A stretch of DNA of 64,000 nucleotides from Nautilus pompilius (lineage: Eukaryota; Mollusca; Cephalopoda; Nautilida; Nautilidae): the NCBI GenBank assembly GCA_018389105.1, contig JACATO010000966.1:497540-561539 (forward strand), written 5' to 3'. The first letter of the stretch is position 1. Every line of letters begins with the position of its first letter. Shown here piece by piece: positions 13,457 to 24,331 of the stretch. Under the pieces are notes generated by a model. It did no database searches. It was not told where the DNA came from and saw only the letters and a list, made by a program, of their open reading frames with translations. The translations under genes and the position numbers were made by a program.

Positions 13457-13467
13457 GGGGGGGGGGG
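13457..13467. repeat. G homopolymer
   Basis: An uninterrupted run of about eleven G, similar to several C and G runs of 8 to 14 in this CpG-rich region. Confidence 0.8.
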
Positions 13468-13563
13468 AAGAGACAGTTGCGTGATCGGTACAGTGAGAAC
13501 AGAAACACGCGCACGCTCGCAACAACGAAAAAAAAAATAAAAGGAAATAAAGGGGGGAATTAT

Positions 13564-13564
13564 C

Positions 13565-13595
<31 letters not shown>

Positions 13596-13629
13596 TATAA
13601 TATAATATATATATATATATTTTTTTTTT
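13564..13629. repeat. CATA, TA and poly-T compound repeat before the FGF-like exon
   Basis: CATA units pass into a TA run broken by two TAA interruptions and then about ten T. It ends 13 bases before the ATG at 13643. The final T-rich part followed by GCGAG resembles a polypyrimidine tract and 3' splice site, although CGAG is a weak acceptor. The TA part includes an in-frame TAA at 13598-13600 that limits upstream extension of the coding frame. Confidence 0.8.
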
Positions 13630-13642
13630 GTTGTTGCGAGTC

Positions 13643-13829
13643 ATGAACGCATTACAACTGAGCAGGGATAGAGCCCCACTGCCAGTACCGGGCAAAAATG
13701 TCGACACACCCACCCGATGGACGATACCGGGGGCACGCACTCATTTACTGTTTAGTAGACCTGGAGTCGTGATTTCGATCCAACCGAACGGGAAAATCTA
13801 CCGGGCCATGGACAACTCGGATGTGTACG
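13643..13829 (+). CDS. FGF-family-like first coding exon (partial gene)
   Basis: The frame from ATG 13643 encodes 62 residues plus one base of a split codon and then meets GTAAGT (GT at 13830), a full-consensus donor. Residues 33-62 (THLLFSRPGVVISIQPNGKI, then up to SDVY) align without gaps to the start of the FGF beta-trefoil core. They keep the Leu-Leu-Phe/Tyr-Cys-like strand, the hydrophobic-x-Ile-x-Pro-Asp/Asn-Gly turn and the Ser-Asp before the intron. From family knowledge, FGF1/FGF2-type genes have a phase-1 intron after Ser-Asp-x-His; here it is Ser-Asp-Val-Tyr, phase 1. No signal peptide is seen in the first 32 residues, as in FGF1/2 and intracellular FGFs. ATG 13643 is the first in frame after TAA 13598. 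Secreted or intracellular growth-factor activity is inferred. Exon 2 (usually about 104 bp) was not found. Confidence 0.55.
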
Positions 13830-13842
13830 GTAAGTGGAGTAT

Positions 13843-13896
13843 GGTGCGTGCGTGCGTGTGTGTGTGTGTGTCTCTGTGTGTGTCTGTGTGTGTGTT
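13843..13896. repeat. GT/GC microsatellite just inside the intron
   Basis: GCGT units followed by GT runs with CT interruptions begin eight bases after the donor of the FGF-like exon. Alternating purine-pyrimidine makes it another Z-DNA-prone tract. Confidence 0.85.
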
Positions 13897-13903
13897 GTAC
13901 ACC

Positions 13904-13904
<1 letters not shown>

Positions 13905-13942
<38 letters not shown>
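13905..13942. repeat. TTA microsatellite
   Basis: About 12 perfect TTA units directly follow the GT repeat in the putative first intron. Confidence 0.95.
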
Positions 13943-15103
13943 CTGGTGTGTTTATTATTGTTGTTTTTCTTCTTTTCTTTCTTTTTTGCGTGTTTGTGTG
14001 GCTTTGTTGTTATTAGGGTTAATAAAAATGTAATGATGGTAGTGCAGAATGACGACACCGGCAGGGTTATGGGTGGTAATGGCGTGGGGGAGGGGAATAC
14101 GGACACTGACGGGTGGTTGGGGGGGGTTGAGATGAGGCTAAGGGAAGAAGGCCGGTGTGGAGGGAGGGATATTAGGAATATTTATATCAACTCTTCGCTT
14201 ATTTTGTTGGGGGGGGAGGCGGAAAGTCCCAGTACCACCAGCGGTACAGCTGACGAACCGTACACGTGGTAGATGTTCGGATTACCGCGGGGCCCCACAA
14301 GCGGGAGAGAACCTGTAATTAATTTAGCTCCGAACAGCTTCACTTCTGTTTTCCCGAATCTCCGAGATTTACTTTCTAGGGTCCGTCAATGTGTCGGAGA
14401 TGCGAGAACACGGGCTACTTGCTCCACTCGCTTCGGAATTTCTCGAATTTCCCTTTCTCGTTTTCCAGTTTACCACCTGTTTTTCTTTCTTCTTTTTTTA
14501 CCCCCCCCCCGGTTAGAGTCCTGTTCTGGCAGCGCGCCGCACCTGCCTTTCATCGGGGTGCGTGCACCAGCTTGTAGGCCGTGAGGTCGGGCGCTTATGG
14601 TCACTGCGTATCTTCACAGGTCATTAATTACCATTGTTAGCCGCTGTGTCCGAGTCGTGTCCCATCATGATTCTACTCTTCTCCTCCCCCTTCTCCCTCC
14701 CTTTACTCTCTCTGTCGCTCTCCCTTTAATTTGCTTTCTCTTCTCACAACTTTTCGCCATCAATACCTTATCCATATACGATGAAACAGATACTTGTTTC
14801 TCGTAACCCTTTCCCTTTCTCATCTTATCTTCAAATCGTACTTGTTCCAAGTGTTTCCAAATTACAACAAACTATTGAAGAACCTGTTAGCATAGCAGCC
14901 AACTTAACGGTTATAACCTTAATTTCTTTTTGCCTTTTACATTTTAACCCCCCCTCAAAAACAACTGGTTAGCGTCTGGCTGGTGCTACTCACGCAATAT
15001 ATCGTGTTTATTTATTAACGCCTTCTGCAACCTTTACAGAGGGAATAAGATTAGAGCATCAATTAATTCAGAAGAGAGATTGATAATATGATCGTCAGAC
15101 GGG

Positions 15104-15104
<1 letters not shown>

Positions 15105-15136
<32 letters not shown>
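15105..15136. repeat. TTA microsatellite
   Basis: About ten perfect TTA units in non-coding DNA. Confidence 0.95.
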
Positions 15137-15140
<4 letters not shown>

Positions 15141-16498
15141 CGGGCTTGGCGTCAGGAGTTTAAATGGTGACGACTACCACGGCGTTAACCCAAATATACT
15201 CTCCCATTATTGTTAACTGATCGGTAGAACGGCCGTGAATGGTGCTGAACGTGTTCGGGCTCGCCATCTCTTGCACACCAGTCTGGGTCCGGTCGGAGGT
15301 GAGCGCCCCTGGAATCCGAGAGTCGACCGACCCCGACGACTGCCTGCTTCAACAGGTGAAATCTTAGCCGGCTCGGAAATCTAAGTCTGCCTCGATCGGC
15401 TGCACTGTAGTTGTTGCTAATTGACCAGTGGTTAGGAGGCAGGTCCTCGATTTATTTAGTGGGGGGGGGTAGTTATAATAAATCGGCTCGGTTCGCCGTG
15501 AGGTCTGCCTGCCTGCCTGCCACTGCGAGTTCACATAGTGGTCGTTTATTAGGTGTTTCTCTTTTCCGCCAGCTGGCTAGCTGATCAAAACACGCCCCCT
15601 GGCGGCCGGTAGGTAACCGGTAAAACAAAAGACGAATCGAGCACGCGAGTGACCAGGGCGAAAGTGTCTCTCCTATTCTGCGTTTGAAAAATACAACAAA
15701 AGGGGGCAGAATATCGTAACTCGGTCTGTCAAATTGTTCACGTGGACAGCTGATTTTAAAGTCCTTTACACCGCCTTCCTTTCCGATGGAAGCCGCAAAT
15801 CAATGTACTAACACTCAGTTGAAGACCGTTGGATTAAAACAGAAAACGAAAGCAACTTTTAAAAAAAAAAAATAATAATAATGTCTGAGTAGTTTTCCTC
15901 GTTGAACCGACACAACAGTGGTTCTATACGCCAGTATTTGCCAACAGATCACGTTATAGCAGGAAGTTGTTAGCTCGTCCCCACATGCAAGTGGTCTATC
16001 GTTTACGGGACTGGGCACTCAGACGATTCCGGCGCTAGATAAACGAGGAGGGATCTCGTTTGTCAGTAATACCGCGTGCCTCTTCAGGGTAGGCTACTGT
16101 TGACATGTGGAGGGAGCGATCAAATAGCTGCCCGCAGCGACTTACGTCTAAACTGGGATTATCGGTGCTGGGCTTTGTACGGAGGTGTCCGACCCGACCC
16201 CACCCACCACTGGAGTCCCGATCGAGACCGAGAAATTTCTAAGCAGACGTATGCCGGGAACAACAACACGACGACGAAGGGTACAGACAAACTTGCAGGT
16301 TTTAAGAAAAGTCCGAGGAATCGCGGTGATTTCGAGTGCTCGTGCACACGACCGGTATCGGAAAGGTGGCGCTCGTGCGCGATCCAAAAGAAACGTGTAT
16401 GGCGGATGACAGACAGCCAACCTACCTACATCTGAATTAATCTATAAAGCAAATCAATCAACTTTACTGTCTGTTGTGCATTAATAAGTGAAATAAGT

Positions 16499-16519
16499 TC
16501 TCTCTCTCTCTCTCTCTCT
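16499..16519. repeat. CT dinucleotide repeat
   Basis: About ten CT units in non-coding DNA. Confidence 0.9.
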
Positions 16520-17628
16520 AAGCGGTCCTCTGGACTTGAACGTAGCAGTGACAAGCGAGCAGGATTATTGTCCTTGATTTGCGGCTGTTTCATCTCTAAA
16601 CGGGTCTGCTTTAACCCTCCGTCCGCCTTGTTAGCGCGGGTACCTGCAGTGCACTCGTGTTCACACGCTTCACATTTTTGTCATGCACCGTATCCGGCCA
16701 AGCCTGACTGCTGTCGGTGTACCTTTGAGAAAGCGGACTTAATCGTCGACTCCTGTATAGGGGGAGGGGCGACAGGAGTCTCTGCCAACTCTATGGTTAT
16801 GCCGCGATGAACACGGGTCAGTGAGTTTATGTTCTTGAAAACTATTTCACAGTCCGCGATTTTATTACAGCATTTTTTTTTTTTAAGGTGGGAGGGGGGA
16901 TAATGAACCCTCACGGGGCGGGGAGGTGTAGAGTTAGTAACGAATTGTTCCACACTTTCCGTTAATGGTGCCGCAGAAGAGGACGCACTTAGCGGATAGT
17001 ATCGGGTTATCGCCCACACCGGAAACCTGTAATGGTCGACCCATCTGGCATTCAGCGTGCGTACGTCGTCGTATCGATCGTTCGATATCTGTGTTAGTTC
17101 TACTGCTCAGAGAACGAGCTTCTTAAAAAAAACACAACAACAACAAAACAGTTGCGTTCTTTTACTGCGGAATTCGAGACGAAGCGGGACCCAGATCTGC
17201 ATCTTCGGAGGGGGTTGGGGGGATAACCCCTCCCGGCAGAGGTGGGCGATCTTCCCAAAACGGAAACATTTTCCGTCAGGGCTTCGCTGCGCAAAATGAA
17301 AGAATAAATATTAAGTTTCCATTTAAACGTAGGGTCGTGATAATATCTACTTTCTAGTCGGTTTCCTTACAAGTAAAACTCGATTTCTGTCTCTCCCCTT
17401 TAAAGTTGTAATAAAGTCAGATAGCAGATCTGTTGTTCCGTAATTGGTATGACGTCATTTCCGAAAACGAGGCTACAGAAGAGCCCTTGTCAGAACTCGT
17501 CACGATTGAAGAAACTGCGATTTTTACGGACTGTTTACAGCTCGGAATCTGTTATCAGAGGCATCACTGTGCGAAATGTCTCCATGAACAAGAATCAAAA
17601 CAAGCTATGCGACAGCAAGTTTAAAGGC

Positions 17629-17679
<51 letters not shown>

Positions 17680-17680
17680 T
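17629..17680. repeat. AAT microsatellite followed by GTT
   Basis: About 17 perfect AAT units are followed by a short GTT run. Confidence 0.95.
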
Positions 17681-20600
17681 GTTGTTGTTGATCCGTTAGT
17701 ACTTGCACTTGTGCACACTGTGAGCGCCATACAAATCTTCTTTTCGCATGTGGCGAAATGAGAATTCTTCCAGTTTCGGGCTACTGATGTACCACTCTAA
17801 ACTAGGGAATAGCTTCGAATAACATTTTAGGTTTTTTAACCCAGTCTTAGTAACTTTAAACATCACATGTTGGAAAGCATGCCTTAGAAAATTTAACAGA
17901 TTATAGACATTGCGAGGACTGGAAGAAGTTTTACAATCTAACGGACTTGGGGTGGTGAAAGACGGTACCCGCTTTATACGGTGAACCTGAGCGGAGAGAA
18001 CTTTTTCTCATTCTCTTCTCGACAGAACTTTGAGAGAAAACTTGCTCGTTCTTTTGGATGGAATAACCGATCAACCACCTATATGGGCTTCGTTTGTTCT
18101 TTTGTAAAGGATCCACCAGATGTGTCTCTAACGTTAGAGCAGACTCGATCCGGAGTTCACAAAATCTCTCTCTATCTCTCTTTTTTTTTTAATTAAAAAA
18201 AAAAATCCTTAGAATGCTTGTGATTGGCCGACATGCAGACGTAATTATAGACTGACATTAGCTGGGAGATCAGCACATCGAACATTCTCTACCGTTTTTT
18301 TAAATAGTAAAATATCCACGATAGCCACTTATTGTTTTTTTACCCCCCCCCCCCCGGGCCTTATTAACTAGGTTCTAAAAATGCCCCTGAGTGAAAACTA
18401 TGGTTTTTCTATTGTGGAAAAGTTATCAAAGGAGGACATCCGTTCGTTGAAGATACCTGTCGTGGTAGTCACGTGACAATAATAGTTTTTTTTTAAAAAC
18501 ACCCTTACACATTCACTTTCTAAAATGTGTTATCAAGTATTTTTAATTAATTATTTTTTAAATGTATGGAAAAAAAAACGGTGAGTAAGTATGCGTTGTG
18601 GATGGTGATTTTCTTTATATTCGTAGCGTTATTTTCAACAGTTTATTTGAGAATCAGAATTACCAATCTTGGCCCGCACTACGTCATTAGCGATTTACCT
18701 TTTTGACATGATCGCCTCTAACGACGGATGGCCCCGTCTCTCCGATCTGTTCAACTGTCAGACGTATCATACACAAGCAACATCCATTGGAAGCCATTTT
18801 AAAACTTTTCCTGTTTGAAACAAACTGCAGTCCCCCCCGGGGCGCGGCGTTCTGCTGTCATGAGATCCCCCTCTTCCCTTACATCTATTATTCATTGTGT
18901 ACTGCAAGTTGAGTAAGAGCGGGAAAAGGAAGTCAAATACAAGGAATTTAGCGAAGGATAGGCAGCGCTTACTCAGAACCAGACTACGACGTTTGAGCTT
19001 GGCGAATATCACTGCGCATAAATCTAGAGAGAAGAAGGAAAAAAATGAACTGGAAAAAAGATTTGGTAAATGACAAATTAGGCGCGGTTTGGACTGAAGT
19101 GGCTAATACTGATGGTAAACTAATTTCTTTGAGAGTATTCTTTTGATTAAACAGTGATTATGGTCTGTGTAATTATTTGTGCTTGGAAATTACGCAGATT
19201 TCTGTGTAATGATTTCCGGTCTAACTACGGCTCCTGAGAAGACTGGTGGGATTCTTGATTCTAATGTTTCCTTCGTTCGTTTGTTTGCTTTATAGTTCTA
19301 TTCAGAATTCTTTGAAGTTCAGGCTCAAGGTTAGGGTTTATAGAGTCGTGCATCGGACTTCTAGTCATAGACCGAACCATTGCGTTTGGTTACATGTGGT
19401 TCGGGGCAGTGGTTATATGCGGTCCAAACGTTCGCGAGCTACACTTACAGCTGGTTGAAGAACGATATATTCGTTTATTATTCGTATTTTTAACCCTAAC
19501 CCCCCTTAAAAAAAAAATTGATTAAAGCTACATCTAAAAGTGACGACGTCACAGCTCTCGCTTCACGAAGACCGGGACGTTTTCCGCTGCTACGTTTGGT
19601 GAGAATGACGTACCGATTCCGAGATCGGTCGGCGATCGGCGGTTGGTGGGAGTGCGTTATTCGACTCTCTGGCACGGAAAAAAACCCTGAGATCGAAACG
19701 GAAATGAAGCTGAGTGGGAAAAAAAAAGTCTGCCTCGCGCGCGCACACTGTTTTCTCTCGTGCTTTTTTAAAATCCCCCCTTTATTCTCCCCCACCCCCC
19801 TCTCCACGCTCGCCGATCCCTGCCCCACCGACCATTGGCCGGTCTTCGCCAGCCCCGGTTAACCAGTACCGGGACGCACACCGTTGCTGCAGGAAGGATA
19901 CTGGCGTTTTATTTCGGAATGTTTGATTTTCTGTGGTGGTCTCGCACCTGCTTGAGATCCAGAGCAAAGTGCCCAGCTACATGCATTTGCTGCCGACGAG
20001 CACCGAGCTGTTCAAAAGCGTGATGCATTAGATTTATCTTGGAGCTTTGATCATACAAGACTTTTCTCTAAACATCAGAATGTGTTTTTGAGATATTTGT
20101 GACTAACACGGCGTGTCTCGCGGGGTTTCTGTATCGATCCGCGTCGCTGCTGGTGGCGTCCTCTACCGTCAAAGGGCTGGCGACAGGTAGCTCATTGACG
20201 CCGTTGGCAGCGTGCCGTTTAAATTCTATTCAGTGCGCGGATAGAAATGGCACTGCCAGATCTTTCAAACTTTGCAACAAAAATTCTACCATTTCCTAAA
20301 CCCAGTTTTGTCTCAACTCACCTTCTGGCGGAAGGAGTCGAGTTTATTCAAGAAGAAAGAAAATAATCAACACAACGAGATACCGGGTAACTGTTGGCAC
20401 ACTCTGCCATAGGTGGTAAATTTTTTTCAGAATCGAAAGAAATGCATCTTTTAATGGAGCAACGCCGCTTCCTCTCCCTCGCTACGACTGATTCGTCGAC
20501 CCGGTCTGTTTTCCAGTTGCGTGAATTCAAGTTTTGCAGGTGCCAGTATCATTTAATGTTGCCTTAATAACACAACTGACCGACCGACTGTCAACCGGTT

Positions 20601-21517
20601 ACCAAAAAGTGAAATCGATTCCGATTATTGTTTGAAAAGAAGAGATGATAACGTATCGATGAACGGGAGGCATGGTCGGCCAGGTTTGTTTTCTGCGCAG
20701 GTGTTATATAATTGGCAGGATTTTTTTTTTGAGCATCTCTACACCTGGTAGCCATTTTGAGCTTCTTGTACATGTACGATCTCAGTCTTTGGTGACCTGT
20801 CGTGAGTCTGGGTACGACCACTTGTTCTCTTGACAAGTCCCGCTGTACGTCGTCTTGATGTGCACTGAGTCTGCTTCAGGACCTAATGACTTGTTTTATC
20901 TCAGAAACATTTATGTAGTAGTCCGTCTGTTCTCCTTTGGATTCCTGCTTTGGAAGTTGAATGGCTTTGGCGTTTTCTTGGCTCTTCTCGCGTTGATCAT
21001 TCAATCCGAAATATACGTTCGTTCTTATTTTGATTTTCAAAAGCATGCAAAGTTAACAGTGCATTTCTAAGAAACGCTACTTGTATGCAGTTTGTAGAGA
21101 GGATAATAGCTTCTAGAAATAGTGTATTTCTGCAGCATAGTTTGTACTGTGCTTCTCTATGAAGACTAACTTTTCTTTTGTCTTTCCATCTGGATATCTG
21201 ATATACATGCCTGCTTTATTATGTCTAACTGCATCGGTTTCCGACCCGTCAGCATGCACGCAGATTATTCCCATCCAATAGGGCCAAGCTGAACGTTTCG
21301 CTTATATCTGTGGACTGGTCGTGTGATGTGTAGTATTAGTTGGTTGTCTTCCAGGCAGTGATCTGAGCGTATTTATTTGTTATGGAATTTTCCATTGTGA
21401 AGATCCTTCAAATTCCTGTTGTGTTTTAAGTTGCTGAGATCACTACTTTTTTGTGCTCTCTTCTCAAAAGACATAAAAGAAACCTGTAAGATGGTCTCGC
21501 TATAAATGACTATTTTA

Positions 21518-21727
21518 TTATCGATCATCTTTAGGACGTTTACGTGTCTTCTTTAGTACTCGTTGCGTACCCGGTAATCCAGTTTTTTTCATATCAGCTG
21601 ACCCTAATGAACTGTCTCCATTACTACTGTTATTAATACTTCTCTGTGATATAAGCGACGCAAAATTTACCGATGTAAAGTACATTTTTTGTGGTGTTGA
21701 AAATAGTCCGCTAGATAACATCGCCAT
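21518..21727 (-). CDS. Hypothetical small ORF (69 codons)
   Basis: An ATG at 21727 on the minus strand in fair start context (GGCATGG) opens 69 codons with mixed, non-repetitive codon use. The N-terminus (MAMLSSGLFSTPQKMYFTSV) is hydrophobic-polar, the middle is Ser/Asn-rich, and the C-terminus is a basic tail (LKKTRKRPKDDR) that resembles a nuclear-localisation or nucleic-acid-binding stretch. The stop TAA overlaps an AATAAA polyadenylation hexamer, which would leave almost no 3' UTR. The frame may instead be an exon of a larger minus-strand gene. A CCAAT-like and YY1-like patch (GGCGGCCAATATC, minus strand) lies about 300 bp upstream near 22030. I recognise no family, and random ORFs of this size are expected in the region. 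Confidence 0.25.
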   Translation of the reverse strand: MAMLSSGLFSTPQKMYFTSVNFASLISQRSINNSSNGDSSLGSADMKKTGLPGTQRVLKKTRKRPKDDR

Positions 21728-21880
21728 GCCGACTAACAGAGAAGTGGGTGCACTGATTTATATAATTTATCTGTCAACTCACCGACAACCGAATTCCAGA
21801 TGTTTGCAATGTGACTAACATTAGAGTAATATTTTTTTATTGTTATAACATTATTAAAGAAAGACAAAAATAGAAAGGAA

Positions 21881-21913
21881 AACAACAACAACAGCAACAA
21901 CAACAGCAACAAC
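21881..21913. repeat. CAA/CAG repeat
   Basis: Runs of CAA with interspersed CAG units, about 33 bases, upstream of the small minus-strand ORF. It would read as GTT/GCT repeat in that transcript. Confidence 0.85.
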
Positions 21914-22858
21914 ATTTCAGTTATTTAATAAGCTCCGACGCGTTTAAATTCAGATCGCTGAGGTTAATCGGAGTTCCAAGTCCGTTCACTGGTTCGCACT
22001 AAGAGACACGTAGACAGCGGATATTGGCCGCCATCGGCAAAATGAGCCCGTTTGGTAATAGAACGACGATAGCGTTCGCAGATAATAGGGTACAAGCCCG
22101 TCGACGGAAGTTACCTCGAGTTCTTCCCTTAGAGTGCAGAATGAGGATAGTTAACTCTCCAAGATTGCTGAGGTTATAATGCTCAGCTACCGCCATAACT
22201 GTCGGCCAAGGGTTAACGCTGTAGAGCTTTGTCTGGCGTGGATTCCTTCAGGAACCGGTGAATTTCTCACGGGGATGCGAGTGAATCCGAATCCTAAAGG
22301 AACATTAGGGCTTCCTGCCATAGTACACGGGGCGTAGTAATTCAAGAAACAGATATCATGATCAGCATCACCGTGAACCACAACTTGGTAATCTCTGAGA
22401 CAGGTTGTTACTATTGGTGCTTAGAAACTACTATTCTCGCAAATTCGGCAGGTGCTTTCTTCCTTTGAACGTTCCAGTCGTTATCAAACAGAATACCAAT
22501 ATTTTATCTGGATGGTCAGAAGAGATGAGGCCTTCTGAGTTAAGGTCCTTCATCACCTTGTCGCCTGGTTGGTAGGAACCGCCGAAACTCGATTATTTAT
22601 TAATTACTTTTTTTTAGATTTTGACGAGGAGAATAAAAATTAGCGCAAATTATTCAGTTATTAGCGATAATTTAAAGATGACAAAAGTAAAATAGGTTCC
22701 ATTGACATTTTAAGAGAGACTTACGGCGAGAATTGAATTTTCTCGCGCCGCCCGTGAGAGTTGTGAAGGGTTAGTCGACTAAAGCGATGGTTGATGGTTG
22801 AGACGTCGCCGTGGTTCCTCGATTCCAAAGAATCGTTGTTGGTGCCGTCCATCTTGGG

Positions 22859-22882
22859 CAGGGTAAGGGTCAGGGTTAGGGT
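22859..22882. repeat. Short telomere-like GGGTTA-type repeat
   Basis: Three to four imperfect units of the GGGTAA/GGGTCA/GGGTTA type occur in tandem. The animal telomere repeat is TTAGGG. This is too short to be a telomere and is at most an interstitial remnant or chance. Confidence 0.3.
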
Positions 22883-23019
22883 GGACTGCCCGAAACAGGG
22901 TCACGATGCCAACTATCATCACCCCATTCTGGCTCGTGGCAAAGGCGGAGATCCTTCCCGCCGTCGGGAGTTTTCAGAAACTCTTTGATAAATCTCCACA
23001 CGTAGATAGCGGTAGCATA

Positions 23020-23120
23020 AGCGGTCCCTGGCTACCTTCGGTTCTCACACTAAGTTACATCCCCATCGATAGCGGTCCCTGGCTACCTTCGGTTCACACA
23101 CTGAGTCACATCCCAATCGC
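23020..23120. repeat. 51-bp tandem duplication
   Basis: Two adjacent copies (23020-23070 and 23071-23120) begin with AGCGGTCCCTGGCTACCTTC and differ at a handful of bases. The copies are well preserved, so the duplication appears fairly recent. Confidence 0.9.
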
Positions 23121-23348
23121 TTCGCGAACGTCTCTCTGTTAAAAGAGACGATGCTGCTGCTGCTGTTACCTTGTCTCGGTAATTCGGAGCGCTGGGATCC
23201 TTCCGTTCTGGACCGGCTGCTGGTCCATCTACGGAAAGGACTCAGCAAGAGCAGAACGTCTAAGACGCAGACTGAAGCGCGGCGATGCTTTCTGCCAAAT
23301 CAAAAGGGTCAAACTAATTAAATTAGAAAGAAAGCCCGGGGAACTGGA

Positions 23349-23369
23349 AGAGAGAGAGAGAGAGAGAGG
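23349..23369. repeat. GA dinucleotide repeat and G run
   Basis: About ten GA units followed by seven G. Confidence 0.9.
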
Positions 23370-24043
23370 GGGGGCGGCTATTGTGCGACGAGGTTTTGGA
23401 GGAACTATATTGTTATTAACTACCCCGTGGAACACTTCGTAATTGTTTCTACTTTTAGAAATAATTATTTAAATATCTCCCCTTCCCCCCTTATTTTTGA
23501 AAGGCGCGAACCGCATATGAAATGACTCTTGTTTACTTTAAAGCCGGGGACAGTTCTAGTTGAGTTTCCAGGTACTAAAAGGAGCCCGGATGGGGTGTAT
23601 GTGGCTGTGTTGGTGGGAGGGAGCTATAAATCAGACTTTTGGAAATAGTGCATGTGAACACCATCTAAACATTCTGCTTGTACTTTCATTCCGTCTATTT
23701 ACAACCCTGTTGCCAGATAAGCCGTTCTCTCAGAGCCCCGACGAATCTTCACGATGCAGCTTTAAAAATCGCATCTGCCACGAGAGTTCTTCGGAAATGG
23801 CTGTCGCGTTTTGCAGCTAACGGAAAGCGACTCCGGCTGGTCCTTCCTGCTGTATTATTTAGGGAGCCGGGTGTAAGGGCTAAAACCACTTATTTGTAAG
23901 AAAGGGCGCAGGGTAACAGGCCCGATTTGGTTACGTCCCATTAATTTTGTTCCTTTTAGAAAAGGAACAAGATGGAAATAAAAAGAGTAATGGCGAAAAA
24001 AGGGTGGAACAAATCGACGCAAGTTTCCACATCGTTGAGAGAA

Positions 24044-24044
<1 letters not shown>

Positions 24045-24113
<69 letters not shown>

Positions 24114-24125
24114 TATTATTATTAT
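24045..24125. repeat. Long TTA microsatellite
   Basis: About 27 TTA units with one missing base near 24112. It is the longest of the five AAT/TTA arrays in the window. Confidence 0.95.
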
Positions 24126-24243
24126 GCAGCCATACACGCGAAAGACACTGAGAAATTACGAAAGCACTAAGAGAAAAAGTTGTATCGAATCATTATTTTC
24201 TCTCCATCCCTGTGAACAATTTTTAAAATTCTGAATGTTCGCG

Positions 24244-24287
<44 letters not shown>

Positions 24288-24331
24288 CCCCTCTCTCCCT
24301 CCCTCTCTCTCTCCCTCCCTCCCTCTCTTCT
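24244..24331. repeat. CT/CCCT polypyrimidine tract
   Basis: About 88 bases of nearly pure CT with CCCT variants. The purine strand gives spurious Arg/Glu open frames. It is a potential triplex-forming tract. Confidence 0.9.

Larger units (their letters stand above)
10400..13840. promoter_or_regulatory. CpG-rich promoter-like region, possibly bidirectional
   Basis: GC content and CpG frequency rise abruptly compared with the preceding 10 kb. The stretch holds four CACGTG E-boxes (10860, 11004, 12386, 12484), an NRF1-like CGCATGCGCC (11725-11734), a YY1-like ATGGCGGC on the minus strand (11655-11663), long C and G tracts and several microsatellites. Candidate exons point away from each other: one leftward (11397-11663) and one rightward (13643-13829). 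This arrangement suggests a shared promoter region. No TATA box or initiator can be assigned with certainty, and transcription start sites cannot be read from sequence alone. Confidence 0.5.
13943..21500. other. Non-coding region with microsatellites, no supported gene
   Basis: Moderate GC falls gradually with distance from the CpG-rich core. Open frames here (60 to 119 codons) overlap one another on both strands and show no recognisable domain. CACGTG E-boxes occur at 14263, 15739 and 18470. C homopolymers occur at about 14501 and 18343. If the FGF-like gene is real, this is the beginning of its first intron. I searched by eye for an exon encoding the typical continuation (hydrophobic-Ile-x-Gly, then Tyr-Leu-x-Met) and did not find one. 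Confidence 0.5.

Noticed and set aside
22020..22160. Plus-strand frame starting MSPFGNRTT (about 45 codons)
   Set aside because: Initially looked like a gene start, but it has no recognisable domain, closes soon and is followed by multiple stops.
22859..22882. Telomere end
   Set aside because: Only a few imperfect GGGTTA-like units in the interior of the window; too short.
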